Part shown: positions 16,892-25,584 of the stretch, piece by piece | Layout: each line of letters begins with the position of its first letter | Position numbering within the stretch: position 1 is the stretch's first letter | NCBI GenBank assembly: GCA_028293645.1 | Contig: JAQGOK010000019.1 | Span: 1-37,748 of the forward strand | Direction of reading: 5' to 3' | Origin: Chthoniobacter sp. | Lineage (GTDB): Bacteria; Verrucomicrobiota; Verrucomicrobiia; Chthoniobacterales; Chthoniobacteraceae | Length of the DNA: 37,748 nt | The notes under the pieces: generated by a model | Told to the model about the DNA's origin: nothing | Database searches by the model: none | The model's input: only the letters and a program-made list of their open reading frames with translations | Program-made: the position numbers and the translations under genes

Positions 16892-17844
16892 GGCTGCGTT
16901 TCGACCAGACCGCTGGTCGTCGCGGCGCTTTGCTGGCCTTTGGGAAAACGCAGCGCGCGGGTGCCGCAGAGACGTTTCGATAGATCCACCGGGTCGCCGA
17001 GATTCACCTCGTCCGGATCAACCTGATAGCCCCAAACCTCGAACCTCACGAGGTTCGCAGCGCCATAGAGCGTGGAGAATGCACCATCGACGGCATCGAG
17101 GCCGCAGGCGATGCGAATGCGCCCAATCCGCGGCACGTTGAAACGCGCATCGAAGGTCTGCCAGCGGCCGCCGAGAAAGACCTGGAAGTAGGCATGGAAG
17201 TCCATCGGCGTTCCCGGATCGAGGTAGCCCACATCCGGCACGTAACCGGTGACGTAGCGCGCGGGGAGATTGAAGGTGCGGCAGAGCGCAATGGCGGTGT
17301 GAGCGAAATCGCGGCAAACCCCAAATCGTTGTTTGATGATCTCACTTGCCGACGTGTGGGGGCTGCCCGCGCCCCAGCGGTATTCGATGTTCTGGTGCAC
17401 CCAATCGCAGATCGCCTGCACGCGTTCGAGGCCGTGGGCCACCTGTCCGAATTGCTGAAAGGCGAAGTCCAGCAGCTTGTCCGAATCGCAATAACGGCTG
17501 GGCAGCGTGTAACGAAGCAGCTTTGCCGGCAGCTCGGCGATCGGGATCACGCCGTCCACTGCGCCGTGGTTTTCGGGCACCGCCGGCACCGCGACAAACA
17601 TGTCGTGACGCACCGTCGTCTGCCCGATCGGCAGGACAAAGCGTTGCACGATGTTTCCGTGCTCATCTTCGTACTCCTCCATCGGCACCTGCGGCTCGCA
17701 GCTCAGTTGCTCTTTTTCGATGTGCTGCCAGCGGTCCAACCGCGGTTTGATCAGCAGAATGATCGGCGTCGGCGCGGACGCGTAATAGCTCAGGTCGAGC
17801 CCCGCGCGAATGGTGACAACCAGCGGTGGATCAGCAGGCATCAT
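16888..17844 (-). CDS. Transglutaminase-like cysteine protease/isopeptidase family protein
   Basis: The 318-residue protein has an N-terminal beta-rich region (about residues 8-115) that resembles the module found before bacterial transglutaminase-like domains. A papain-like core follows with the expected triad: Cys177 in FGVCRDFAH, His217 in MDFHAYF and Asp232 in TFDARF. Bacterial relatives act more often as proteases or amidases than as cross-linking enzymes. No signal peptide is visible, so it is probably cytoplasmic. It overlaps the upstream amidotransferase-like gene as ATGA, implying coupled translation and possibly a shared substrate such as a gamma-glutamyl or isopeptide-linked compound. 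The substrate itself is unknown. Confidence 0.88.
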   Translation of the reverse strand: MMPADPPLVVTIRAGLDLSYYASAPTPIILLIKPRLDRWQHIEKEQLSCEPQVPMEEYEDEHGNIVQRFVLPIGQTTVRHDMFVAVPAVPENHGAVDGVIPIAELPAKLLRYTLPSRYCDSDKLLDFAFQQFGQVAHGLERVQAICDWVHQNIEYRWGAGSPHTSASEIIKQRFGVCRDFAHTAIALCRTFNLPARYVTGYVPDVGYLDPGTPMDFHAYFQVFLGGRWQTFDARFNVPRIGRIRIACGLDAVDGAFSTLYGAANLVRFEVWGYQVDPDEVNLGDPVDLSKRLCGTRALRFPKGQQSAATTSGLVETQP

Positions 17845-18464
17845 GATGGAGATTGCGCGAAGAAATCATCGAAGAGCGGAGCGTAAGCCAAATCGCGCTC
17901 AGGGTGGTATTGGACGCCTACGCCCCACGAGTAGTCGCGAAGCCGCACCTGCTCGATCACTCCGTCTTCCGCATGCCATGCCTCCACCTCGAGTGGCTCC
18001 GCGACCCGGTCGAGCGCCTGGTGATGCGAACTGTTGACGTGCGCAAAGCGGTGCCGCGCGGAGGTTTCGTAACGAAGCGGCTGCAGATTTCCGTATTTCA
18101 TCTCCGGGGGCCGATGGCCCGGGATATCGAGGTGCAAGGTGCCGCCCAGGGCGAGGTTCAGCACCTGCAGTCCTTTGCAGACGCACAAAACTGGCAGGCC
18201 CCGTTCGTAAGCAGCTCGCACCGCTCCGAATTCCCACGCGTCTCGAAGCGGTTCGGGTTCCTCGATCAGCGAAGGATCCCGTGGCGGCTCGGGATGAAAC
18301 TCCGCGCTGATATCCGGCCCACCGGTGATCAGCAGGCCGTCCATGTCCGCGAGATCGAACGCATTGATCCGCGCATCAAACACTTGCAATCCCGGGTGCC
18401 GCGCGAAGAACCGACCGAAGTTTTCCCGGTCCGTTTCTCGCAGCCAGGTCGCGAGTCGTTGCAT
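17841..18464 (-). CDS. Class I glutamine amidotransferase-like (PuuD/peptidase C26-type) hydrolase
   Basis: The 207-residue protein has the GATase1 hydrolase fold: LITGGPDIS at about 45-53, the nucleophile elbow VCKGLQVLNLALGG with Cys96, and GVQYHPE with His187 and Glu189, completing the Cys-His-Glu triad. The sequence is closest in pattern to gamma-glutamyl-GABA hydrolases (PuuD-like), although the elbow reads CKG where many have CRG. The N-terminus is shorter than in classical PuuD, starting directly with an ATWLRE strand-helix unit. It is followed by the transglutaminase-like gene with an ATGA overlap. It probably cleaves a gamma-glutamyl amide or related compound, but the physiological substrate is not shown by the sequence. 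Confidence 0.85.
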   Translation of the reverse strand: MQRLATWLRETDRENFGRFFARHPGLQVFDARINAFDLADMDGLLITGGPDISAEFHPEPPRDPSLIEEPEPLRDAWEFGAVRAAYERGLPVLCVCKGLQVLNLALGGTLHLDIPGHRPPEMKYGNLQPLRYETSARHRFAHVNSSHHQALDRVAEPLEVEAWHAEDGVIEQVRLRDYSWGVGVQYHPERDLAYAPLFDDFFAQSPS

Positions 18465-18534
18465 CGCGGGACCTGAGCCGGAGCGACGCTACGGCACAAG
18501 CCGATTCGCCCCCGCCCGCGACCACCAGCGCCAG

Positions 18535-19374
18535 CTATTTCCCGATCAACGGCCCGTCGCCGATGTCCTCGGCCGTCGGATTCTGGAACTCACGGATCCA
18601 CATGTTGCGGAAGCGCATCGGGTTGCCGTGATCCTGCAATTTCAGCGCACCCTTCTCGCCATGCGCCTTGTACGTGCCGACTGTCCGATGACCGGAACTG
18701 CCAATCAACGCCACGTGATTCTGGGTGAGCACGCCGTTGTGCAGGATTGTGGCGTGAGCCGGCTTTTCGAGTTTGCCGTCTTTGAATTTCGGCCCTTCGA
18801 AGATGACGTCGTAGGTCTGCCACTCGCCCGGCTTCCGCGAAGCGTTCACTTGCGGCGGCATGTATCCATACAGCGCGGTCGCCTGTCCGTCGGGGTAAGT
18901 GGGGTTGTTGTAGCTGTCGAGCACCTGGATTTCGTAGCGGCCATAGAGGAAGAGCCCGCTATTGCCGCGCCCCTGCCCGTCGCCAACCGGCGGAGGCGTC
19001 GCGAACTCGATATGGATCTGCACATTCGGCCCGAACTCGTCCTTCGTGAAGATGTCGCCCGTTTTCGGCGCCACCTCGATGTAGCCGTTCTCGACTTTCC
19101 ACGGAGCAGGCTGCCCGTCGCTCTTCTTCCACTTGGAGAGGTCCTTGCCGTCAAAGAGGACGACCGCATCACTCGGCGCGGTGCCAACCTTCTCCTGCGT
19201 GCTGGGTTCGCCGGGCGTGACGACCTTTGGCTGCGGACGATTGCCGTCGTGCACGTGCCATTTGGTCCCGGGAATGAGCGGCGTGTCGGAGTAGCCGAGC
19301 GGTTTGCCGTCGGCCGCGTTGCTGGCGGTGGCGAGACTGGCGGAAGCGATCATGGCAGAGAGGATGATTTTCAT
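18535..19374 (-). CDS. Secreted DUF1080 (3-keto-disaccharide hydrolase-like) protein
   Basis: From the ATG at 19374 the protein has 279 residues and a signal peptide of about 20 residues (MKIILSAMIASASLATASNA) with an A-x-A-like cleavage site. It therefore acts in the periplasm or outside. The body is a single DUF1080 beta-sandwich: VVLFDGKDLSKWK near the start of the domain, then FGPNVQIHIEFATP, GNSGLFLYGRYEIQVLDSY and a C-terminal PMRFRNMWIREF. Related domains have been shown to hydrolyse 3-keto-glycosides, and the family is greatly expanded in Planctomycetes and Verrucomicrobia. The longer frame from 19443 would hide the signal peptide. No sugar dehydrogenase or transporter partner is adjacent. 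Confidence 0.92.
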   Translation of the reverse strand: MKIILSAMIASASLATASNAADGKPLGYSDTPLIPGTKWHVHDGNRPQPKVVTPGEPSTQEKVGTAPSDAVVLFDGKDLSKWKKSDGQPAPWKVENGYIEVAPKTGDIFTKDEFGPNVQIHIEFATPPPVGDGQGRGNSGLFLYGRYEIQVLDSYNNPTYPDGQATALYGYMPPQVNASRKPGEWQTYDVIFEGPKFKDGKLEKPAHATILHNGVLTQNHVALIGSSGHRTVGTYKAHGEKGALKLQDHGNPMRFRNMWIREFQNPTAEDIGDGPLIGK

Positions 19375-19516
19375 GGGAAGGGAGGAGAGCGGGGGTGCCG
19401 CTGGGGTGCTCCTTTCATGATCGAACCACGCCCTCTTTCGCAAACGAAATCAGGCGCAGCGCTGCATCGAAAAACCGGCTGGTCAGTGTTCCCGCAACGG
19501 CGGACGCTCGCGCGCC

Positions 19517-20338
19517 GTGAACCCGCCTGCGCCTCAGCATCCGCCCCTTCTCGCATGGCGCTGGTCGGGCGCTGCGTTTCAACCATGCGAATCTCTGCCG
19601 CTCAGTGACCGCGGCTTTCGCTACGGGATGGCGGTGTTCGAGAGCCTGCGCGTGACCGGAGGCGAGGCGGAGTTCTTCGACAAGCATCTTCAACGGCTCC
19701 TCCAGGCTTGCGCGGAACGAGCGATTCCTTGCGAAGAGAGCGTGCTCGTTGCGGTGGCTGAAGTCTGGCGCGCCAACAGCGCGAACGGCTTCGCCCGAAT
19801 CTATGTCACCGCAGGAGATGGCGGTCCCGCGGATTCCGTAACCGCTGCACGCGTTTACATCCTGCTCGAAGCCCGCACGCCCCCAGATCCGGACAATCCG
19901 TGGGAACTCACACTTTGCGAAGAAACCCACCGGCCGGCGTTCCCGGGATTGAAGACGGCCAATTACTGGTTCCATTGCGCCGCGCTCGCTCACGCCCGGC
20001 AGCGCGGCTTCGACGAATCGTTGCTCTTCAACGAACGCGCCGAGTTGGTCTCCGCGAGCATGGCAAACGTGTTCGTCCTGCGCGACGAGCGCCTTTGCAC
20101 GCCGCCACGCTCCAGCGGCTGCCGGACGGGGGTGATCCGCGAGTGGGTGATCGCCCGACGGAAGGTCGAAGAGCGCCGCCTGTTCCGCGAAGACGTGCTC
20201 CGCGCCGACGAAATTTTCCTGACGAACAGTTGGATCGGCGTGATGCCCGTCGCCACTCTGGAAGGTCGCCCGCTCGGCCCACGCAGCATCGGCCCGCGGC
20301 TGGCGGCAGAGCTGGCAAACCGGCGTAGCGAAGTCTGA
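19517..20338 (+). CDS. Class IV aminotransferase fold protein, likely aminodeoxychorismate lyase-like
   Basis: The 273-residue protein belongs to the fold-type IV PLP family (branched-chain aminotransferase, D-amino acid aminotransferase, 4-amino-4-deoxychorismate lyase). It has the N-terminal DRGFRYGMAVFES, the PLP lysine at about 146 in GLKTANYW, the FNERAELVSASMANVFV motif near 171-187, and LTNSWIGVMPV toward the end. The TNS-x-GV-PV tail pattern is closest to PabC-type lyases, which release p-aminobenzoate for folate synthesis. A branched-chain or D-amino acid aminotransferase role cannot be excluded. The start is a GTG at 19517; the first 15 residues are Pro-rich. No pabA or pabB gene lies nearby. 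Confidence 0.8.
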   Translation: MNPPAPQHPPLLAWRWSGAAFQPCESLPLSDRGFRYGMAVFESLRVTGGEAEFFDKHLQRLLQACAERAIPCEESVLVAVAEVWRANSANGFARIYVTAGDGGPADSVTAARVYILLEARTPPDPDNPWELTLCEETHRPAFPGLKTANYWFHCAALAHARQRGFDESLLFNERAELVSASMANVFVLRDERLCTPPRSSGCRTGVIREWVIARRKVEERRLFREDVLRADEIFLTNSWIGVMPVATLEGRPLGPRSIGPRLAAELANRRSEV

Positions 20339-20400
20339 CTGCGCTGACGCGGCGCCGCCCCAGACGCGCGCCGCTTGCGGGAGCGCGTGGAATAAGCGAC

Positions 20401-20406
20401 AGGAGG
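20401..20406 (+). promoter_or_regulatory. Shine-Dalgarno of mfd
   Basis: A perfect AGGAGG sits eight bases before the mfd ATG (20415). It stands out because nearly every other gene in the window lacks a recognisable Shine-Dalgarno site, and it confirms the chosen start. Confidence 0.8.
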
Positions 20407-20414
20407 CGCCCTTC

Positions 20415-23400
20415 ATGAAGACCGATCTGCTCGATCAGATCGCCGCCACCGCGGCGATGACCGCCAAGCTGGAGCAGGTCCGGGCAGGCGAAGCGGTTTC
20501 GTTCGAGCACGTTTTCCCGTCGGCTCAGCCGTGGCTCGTCGGCGTCCTGGCGCGCCAGGTGAAGCAGCGGATCTGGGTGGTCTGCAGCGATGTGCGCGCG
20601 CAGGAGACGTTTCACAACGAGCTGCTGCAATGGTTTCCCGAGGCGCTGTTTTTCCCGGAGGTCGAACGCGCGCCAGTTGAGGGCGCGTTGCCCGACGCCG
20701 AAGCCACCGCCGAACGGCTCGGGATCGTCCAGAAGCTGACCAGTGGTGCGAAACGGCAAATCGTGGTGCTGACCAAAGCGTGCCTCGAGGATGACGTGCC
20801 GTCGCCTGCGGCGTTGCGGCAGCTCGAAGTGAAGCTGCGCCGTTCCGCGAAGCTCGATCGCGAAGGCTTGATCAAGCAGCTCGCGGCGGCCGGTTACGAG
20901 CACGTGGCCCAAGTCTCGGCCCGTGGGCACTTCGCGGTCCGCGGCGGCATTCTGGATGTGTTCTCTTTTCACCATGCGCTGCCGGTGCGCATCGAGCTAT
21001 TCGATGACGAGATCGAGTCCATCCGCGAGTTCGATCTGGATACGCAGACGAGCGTTCAACGGCTGGACGCCTGCACTTTGCTGCTCGGCGAAGCCGCCGC
21101 GGAGCGCGCGACGGTGAAGCTGCGGGAGTTGATTGCCGCTCGTGATCTGACCGTCGATGCCGACGCCGGCTGGCTGGCGGCGCAGGTGCAGATTCTGGAG
21201 AGCGCGACTGGCGTGGTCGCCGTGGAGGAAGGTGACGGCGAAGAAGTGAAAGCAGCGAAGAGCAAAAGGAAGGACGGGAGATCCGCTGCTTCCTCCGACT
21301 TCGCTGCTTCCGCTGCTTCGCAGTCGATCACCGCAGGCGCGGAAGATTATTCCACCGCGTTCTTTGATCACGGTCTCGGCGAGTTCGAGGCGGGCGATTT
21401 CGTAGTCGATGAGCTGAAGCGCGAGCGGTTCTTCGCGCAGCTTCGCGAATGGCGCACCAGCGGTTGGCGCGTCCACATTTTCTGCAACAACGAAGGTGAG
21501 ATCGAACGCCTCCATGATCTGCTGCCGCCGGTCGAATCCGACGTGATCACCTTTGCGATCGGCACGCTCGCGCGCGGCTTCACCTATCCGGCCGGGAAGC
21601 TTGCCGCGCTCAGCGATGCGGAGCTTTTCGGTCGTTACCGCAACACGCGCGCGCGCCGGCTCGCGTTGCGCCGGGCGCGGGAGCAATCCAGTCGCGTCCA
21701 GATCGATTTCAGTGAGCTGAATGAGGACGATCTCGTCGTTCATCTGGAGCACGGCATCGGCCGCTACGAAGGCATGCGCTCCATCCCGAGCGCCGACGGC
21801 AAAGCCGAGGAAGTGCTGGTGATCGCCTTCGCCGAGGACTCCCGGCTTTACGTTCCGCTCGAGCAGTCGTTCCTCATCGCGCGCTACGTCGGCGTCGGGA
21901 AACGCAACCCGCCACTCTCGGTGCTCGGTGACGGCAAGTGGGCCAAGGCGAAGAAGAACGCGGAGAAAGCAGTCTTCGATTACGCCGGCAAACTCCTGCA
22001 GCTCCACGCCGAGCGCGAGACGGCGAAGGGCTTCGCCTTTCCGCCGGACAACAAGTGGCAGCGCGAATTCGAGTCGTCGTTCCTCTTCAAAGAAACACCC
22101 GATCAGCTCACCGCGATCGCCGCCGCGAAAGAGGACATGGAATCCGAGCGACCGATGGATCGGTTGATCTGTGGCGACGTCGGTTTCGGCAAAACCGAGG
22201 TCGCGATCCGCGCTGCATTCAAGGCGGTCATGGGCGGCAAACAGGTCGCCATCCTTGTGCCAACCACGGTTCTTGCCGAGCAGCACTACCGGAACTTCCG
22301 CGAGCGGATGAGTGATTACCCGATCACGGTCGAATTGCTCAGCCGCTTCCGCACCCATGCCGAGCAGCGCAAGACGGTCGAGGGTTTGAAGGACGGTCGC
22401 GTGGACATCGTGGTCGGCACGCACCGGCTCATTTCCAAGGACATCGTCTTCAAGAATCTCGGCCTCGTCGTGATTGATGAAGAGCAGCGTTTTGGTGTGC
22501 TCCACAAAGAGAAGTTCAAGGAGATGTTCCAGCTCGTGGACATGCTCACGCTGAGCGCCACACCCATCCCGCGCACCCTCTATCTGTCTCTCATGGGCGC
22601 GAAAGACATGAGCACGATCGAGACGGCGCCGCTCAACCGCATCCCGACCGAAACGCTGATCTGCCCCTACGATGAGCGGGTGATCCGCGACGCGATCAAC
22701 CGCGAACTACACCGGCAGGGGCAGGTTTACTTCCTCCACAACCGGGTCGAATCGATTCAAAAAATGCGCGACAAGATCGCGCTGCTTTGCCCGAAGGCAA
22801 AGCTCGTGATCGGTCACGGGCAGATGGACGAGCACGAGCTCGAAGAGGTGATGCAGAAATTCGTGAGCGGCGCCGCCGACGTGCTCATCTCGACGACGAT
22901 CATCGAGAGCGGCCTCGATATTCCCAACGCGAACACGATCATCATCGATCGCGCGGATCGGTTTGGGCTGGCCGATCTTTACCAACTCCGCGGCCGCGTC
23001 GGCCGCGCGCAACACAAGGCTTACGCGTACCTCATGCTGCCGCGCGAGATGCTCACGCTGGGCGAAGCGCGCCGCCGGATTAACGCGATCAAACAGTACA
23101 GCTCGCTCGGCGCCGGCTTCAAAATCGCCATGCGCGACCTCGAGATCCGTGGCGCCGGAAACATCCTCGGGACGCAGCAGAGCGGTCACATCGTCAACAT
23201 TGGCTTCGACCTCTATTGCGCGTTGCTCAAGCAGGCCATTTCCAAGATGAAAGGGGAGAAAGTGCGCCCGCGGCTGGAGGTGGTTCTGCGCACTGACTTC
23301 GTAGCGACGCGCGAAGCGGAGTTCCTCAAAAACGGCGCTCAACAACTGCCAGCCTTCCTTCCCGCGGGTTACATCAGCGAAGCGCAGCCGCGCATTCAGG

Positions 23401-23693
23401 CGTATCGGCGACTCGCGGAAGTGAACACGCAAGAGCAGCTCGAAGCATTGCGCAAAACCTGGCGTGACCGCTTCGGAGCGCTGCCGGAAGCCGCCGAGAA
23501 CCTCCTGCTTCTCACCGAAATCAAACTCGCCGCCGCCGCCCGCAAGATGTCGATGGTCGAGGTCCGCGAGGACAAAGCGATGCTCACCCGCAACGGCGCG
23601 CTCATCCAGATCGGCGGCAAGTTCCCGCGCCTCGTCTCGAACAATCGCGTCGAGCGCCTGCACGAATTGCTCAAGCTGGTGCGCGCCTTCTAA
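20415..23693 (+). CDS. mfd: Transcription-repair coupling factor Mfd, with an in-frame repeat insert
   Basis: Mfd releases RNA polymerase stalled at DNA damage and recruits UvrA for nucleotide excision repair. The 1092-residue protein has an N-terminal UvrB-like module (FFPEVERAP, RGGILDVFSF). The RNA polymerase-interacting domain follows (DLVVHLEHGIGRYEGM), then the RecG-like ATPase with CGDVGFGKTEVA (Walker A), DEEQRFGV (Walker B), TLSATPIPRTLY, STTIIESGLDIPNANT and LRGRVGR. A C-terminal TRCF domain completes it. A perfect AGGAGG precedes the ATG. Residues about 278-303 (VKAAKSKRKDGRSAASSD and onward) are low-complexity and encoded by a palindromic DNA stretch, in the linker before the DYSTAFFDHG block. 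This looks like an insertion that kept the frame. All motor motifs are intact. Confidence 0.97.
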   Translation: MKTDLLDQIAATAAMTAKLEQVRAGEAVSFEHVFPSAQPWLVGVLARQVKQRIWVVCSDVRAQETFHNELLQWFPEALFFPEVERAPVEGALPDAEATAERLGIVQKLTSGAKRQIVVLTKACLEDDVPSPAALRQLEVKLRRSAKLDREGLIKQLAAAGYEHVAQVSARGHFAVRGGILDVFSFHHALPVRIELFDDEIESIREFDLDTQTSVQRLDACTLLLGEAAAERATVKLRELIAARDLTVDADAGWLAAQVQILESATGVVAVEEGDGEEVKAAKSKRKDGRSAASSDFAASAASQSITAGAEDYSTAFFDHGLGEFEAGDFVVDELKRERFFAQLREWRTSGWRVHIFCNNEGEIERLHDLLPPVESDVITFAIGTLARGFTYPAGKLAALSDAELFGRYRNTRARRLALRRAREQSSRVQIDFSELNEDDLVVHLEHGIGRYEGMRSIPSADGKAEEVLVIAFAEDSRLYVPLEQSFLIARYVGVGKRNPPLSVLGDGKWAKAKKNAEKAVFDYAGKLLQLHAERETAKGFAFPPDNKWQREFESSFLFKETPDQLTAIAAAKEDMESERPMDRLICGDVGFGKTEVAIRAAFKAVMGGKQVAILVPTTVLAEQHYRNFRERMSDYPITVELLSRFRTHAEQRKTVEGLKDGRVDIVVGTHRLISKDIVFKNLGLVVIDEEQRFGVLHKEKFKEMFQLVDMLTLSATPIPRTLYLSLMGAKDMSTIETAPLNRIPTETLICPYDERVIRDAINRELHRQGQVYFLHNRVESIQKMRDKIALLCPKAKLVIGHGQMDEHELEEVMQKFVSGAADVLISTTIIESGLDIPNANTIIIDRADRFGLADLYQLRGRVGRAQHKAYAYLMLPREMLTLGEARRRINAIKQYSSLGAGFKIAMRDLEIRGAGNILGTQQSGHIVNIGFDLYCALLKQAISKMKGEKVRPRLEVVLRTDFVATREAEFLKNGAQQLPAFLPAGYISEAQPRIQAYRRLAEVNTQEQLEALRKTWRDRFGALPEAAENLLLLTEIKLAAAARKMSMVEVREDKAMLTRNGALIQIGGKFPRLVSNNRVERLHELLKLVRAF
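21248..21320. repeat. Palindromic element inside mfd
   Basis: Inverted arms 21248-21260 and 21299-21311 match at 12 of 13 bases. An inner pair, 21267-21272 and 21289-21294, matches perfectly. The nonamer CGCTGCTTC occurs three times in the right half (21284, 21302, 21311). The element lies in frame in the UvrB-like part of mfd and codes for a Lys/Ser/Ala-rich stretch. Its sequence is unrelated to the element in queG. Confidence 0.75.
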
Positions 23694-23728
23694 ACGACGC
23701 GCCGCGCAAGCTCCGACCTCGTCCGACG

Positions 23729-25507
23729 CTACAAGCCTCCGCGTGTCGAAGGCGACGAGAGCTTCTTCCCCTCGTCGTCGAAAGCCTTGTAGAGCTTGTC
23801 GCGCACCTCGCGCTCCTTGCGTAGTTCTTCTCGAAAGTACGAATACCGGAGCTGCGTCTCGGCGCTTGCCACGTCACCGCGGACCAGCCAACGCAAGGAG
23901 CTTAGAAACGTCTGCGTCGCCTGGAGTCGATCGGCCTCACTCAGTCGGCCTCCACTCACCGACGTCATCCACTGGCTCGCGGGCCGCCGCAATGCCTCGG
24001 TGGCAAACTGGGGCGTCTCCTTCTTTCGCAAGGCATTCAGAAAATCGAAAACATCCTCGGTGACTTCAGAGACTCGCTGGATGCGATCCGCTTCCGCCTG
24101 GAAAACGCCCCAGTTCACCGGTTCCCAGCGCGTGACGCTATCGAGTCGATATCCGAAGCGGCGGATCACCAGCGCAGGTGATCTGGAGGTGCGTGGAGAT
24201 TGAGCGGCTGTGCTGAATTCGTCGTAGCGGCGCATGAGATAAGTCGCGATGCCGATCACTTTGCCGGTCGGCACGTGAATGATCGGGCTGCCGCTGTTCC
24301 CCGGAATAAACTCGGCCGACACTTCCACGCGGTCCGGTCCGATTCCGACGAGTTTGCCTCCGAGTTTCGTCACCACTCCACCCCCGCCGCTGTTTCCCAG
24401 AACCACAATCGGATCACCGATCTTCACGGTCGCCTCCAGGTTCGCAAGCATCTCCAGAACCACCGCAGGCGGCGTGGCCAGCTCGAAGCGCATCACATCG
24501 TGGCCCGCCGCAGCCTCCCCGGCGCCTGCAGCGATTTTGGCGCCGCTCAGCGCCGTGAATTGCGGCTGCTTCATCCCGGCGACCACGTGAATGTTCGTGA
24601 AGAGCCGCGGCTGTCCCCAGGCTTTGCAGACGAATCCGCTGCCAGCTCCAGCGCCTTCTTTCACCAGCACCAACGCGCTGTGATACCGCTGAACCAGGTC
24701 CGTACCTTCGGGGACGGACGCCGGTTCCGGGATGGGCGGAAGAGTTGGCGTCGGGGGTGGAAGCGGCGGGAAATTCTGTTGCGCAGGGGGTGAGCTTGGG
24801 GTCGCCGCGGCAATGACGGGCGTCAGCGCCGGAACCCCGCTCGGTGCGGCTGGTGGAGGCGGAGCAACTTTTTCCACACTCACCACGGGCACGGGCGTGG
24901 CCTTCGCCGACTCGCGTGATGGGACGGGAGCCTCCGAAACAGAAGGGATCGGCGGCGGCAGCGCTTCGGTTTGGACTTCAGTCGTGTCTGGCTGGACTGC
25001 AGCGACCTTCGAAGCGGAATCCTGGTCCCGCGTGATGAGCGCATAGATCACGGGCACGACCGCGACTGCAACGAGCGGAAGCAGACCCGAAAGCGTGCGT
25101 CCGCTCCGCAGTGCGAGCACGCCGATGGCTACGGCCACCGCGAACCATGGCAGCCACAACGCGGCCGGCCAGTGCGAGAGGATCACAACCAACCCACCGA
25201 TCGCCGCACAAACCAGCCCGACCATCGCATGGCCAGCGAGCACATCGTGCTGGAGCCGCAACGCGGCCCATTTCCCGAGCGATTTCCAATCGGGCGCGAT
25301 CGCACCGCCAGCCTCGGGGTCTTTGGTGAGCCACCGAGACAGCGGTTGCCAGACGGCGACACCTCCGGACTGCACGAAGTCCTCCAATTGGAAATCGCCG
25401 CTATCGACCTTCTCGCGAACTGCAGTGGCGGTGAACGGCCCGAGGATTTCGCCTCTTTTTAGGATGTAAAATTCATCCAGTTCCACGGTCGGGGAGGCAC
25501 TTTCCAT
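23729..25507 (-). CDS. GYF_2 domain-membrane-proline-rich-trypsin-like serine protease fusion
   Basis: The 592-residue protein combines four parts. Residues about 12-60 form a GYF_2 (DUF4339) domain with FYILKRGEILGPF and a VWQPL end. Residues about 93-158 hold three hydrophobic helices. Residues about 180-265 are a Pro/Ala/Val linker. Residues about 270-425 form a trypsin-like protease with His307 (TNIHVVAGM), Asp337 (GHDVMRFEL) and Ser405 (GNSGSP), and this order matches a complete catalytic triad. The C-terminal 165 residues are helical and charged. GYF_2 domains are thought to bind proline-rich peptides, so the protein's own linker could be a ligand. The protease side may be periplasmic, with the GYF_2 domain cytoplasmic, if the helix count is three. 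Substrate unknown. Confidence 0.85.
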   Translation of the reverse strand: MESASPTVELDEFYILKRGEILGPFTATAVREKVDSGDFQLEDFVQSGGVAVWQPLSRWLTKDPEAGGAIAPDWKSLGKWAALRLQHDVLAGHAMVGLVCAAIGGLVVILSHWPAALWLPWFAVAVAIGVLALRSGRTLSGLLPLVAVAVVPVIYALITRDQDSASKVAAVQPDTTEVQTEALPPPIPSVSEAPVPSRESAKATPVPVVSVEKVAPPPPAAPSGVPALTPVIAAATPSSPPAQQNFPPLPPPTPTLPPIPEPASVPEGTDLVQRYHSALVLVKEGAGAGSGFVCKAWGQPRLFTNIHVVAGMKQPQFTALSGAKIAAGAGEAAAGHDVMRFELATPPAVVLEMLANLEATVKIGDPIVVLGNSGGGGVVTKLGGKLVGIGPDRVEVSAEFIPGNSGSPIIHVPTGKVIGIATYLMRRYDEFSTAAQSPRTSRSPALVIRRFGYRLDSVTRWEPVNWGVFQAEADRIQRVSEVTEDVFDFLNALRKKETPQFATEALRRPASQWMTSVSGGRLSEADRLQATQTFLSSLRWLVRGDVASAETQLRYSYFREELRKEREVRDKLYKAFDDEGKKLSSPSTRGGL

Positions 25508-25584
25508 AAGGTCCGAACATCGGCAGCGGTTCGAGAAAGTCGAGCAGGAGGAACCGCTATCCCGCTCGTTTGGAACACGTCAAC

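Noticed and set aside
20997-22505. Open frame of 502 codons on the minus strand over mfd
   Set aside because: It runs antisense to the conserved mfd domains and has no motif of its own.
24164-24183. Seven-base inverted repeat with a six-base loop inside the trypsin-fusion gene
   Set aside because: It is short and the encoded residues look like normal coding sequence, so chance is enough to explain it.
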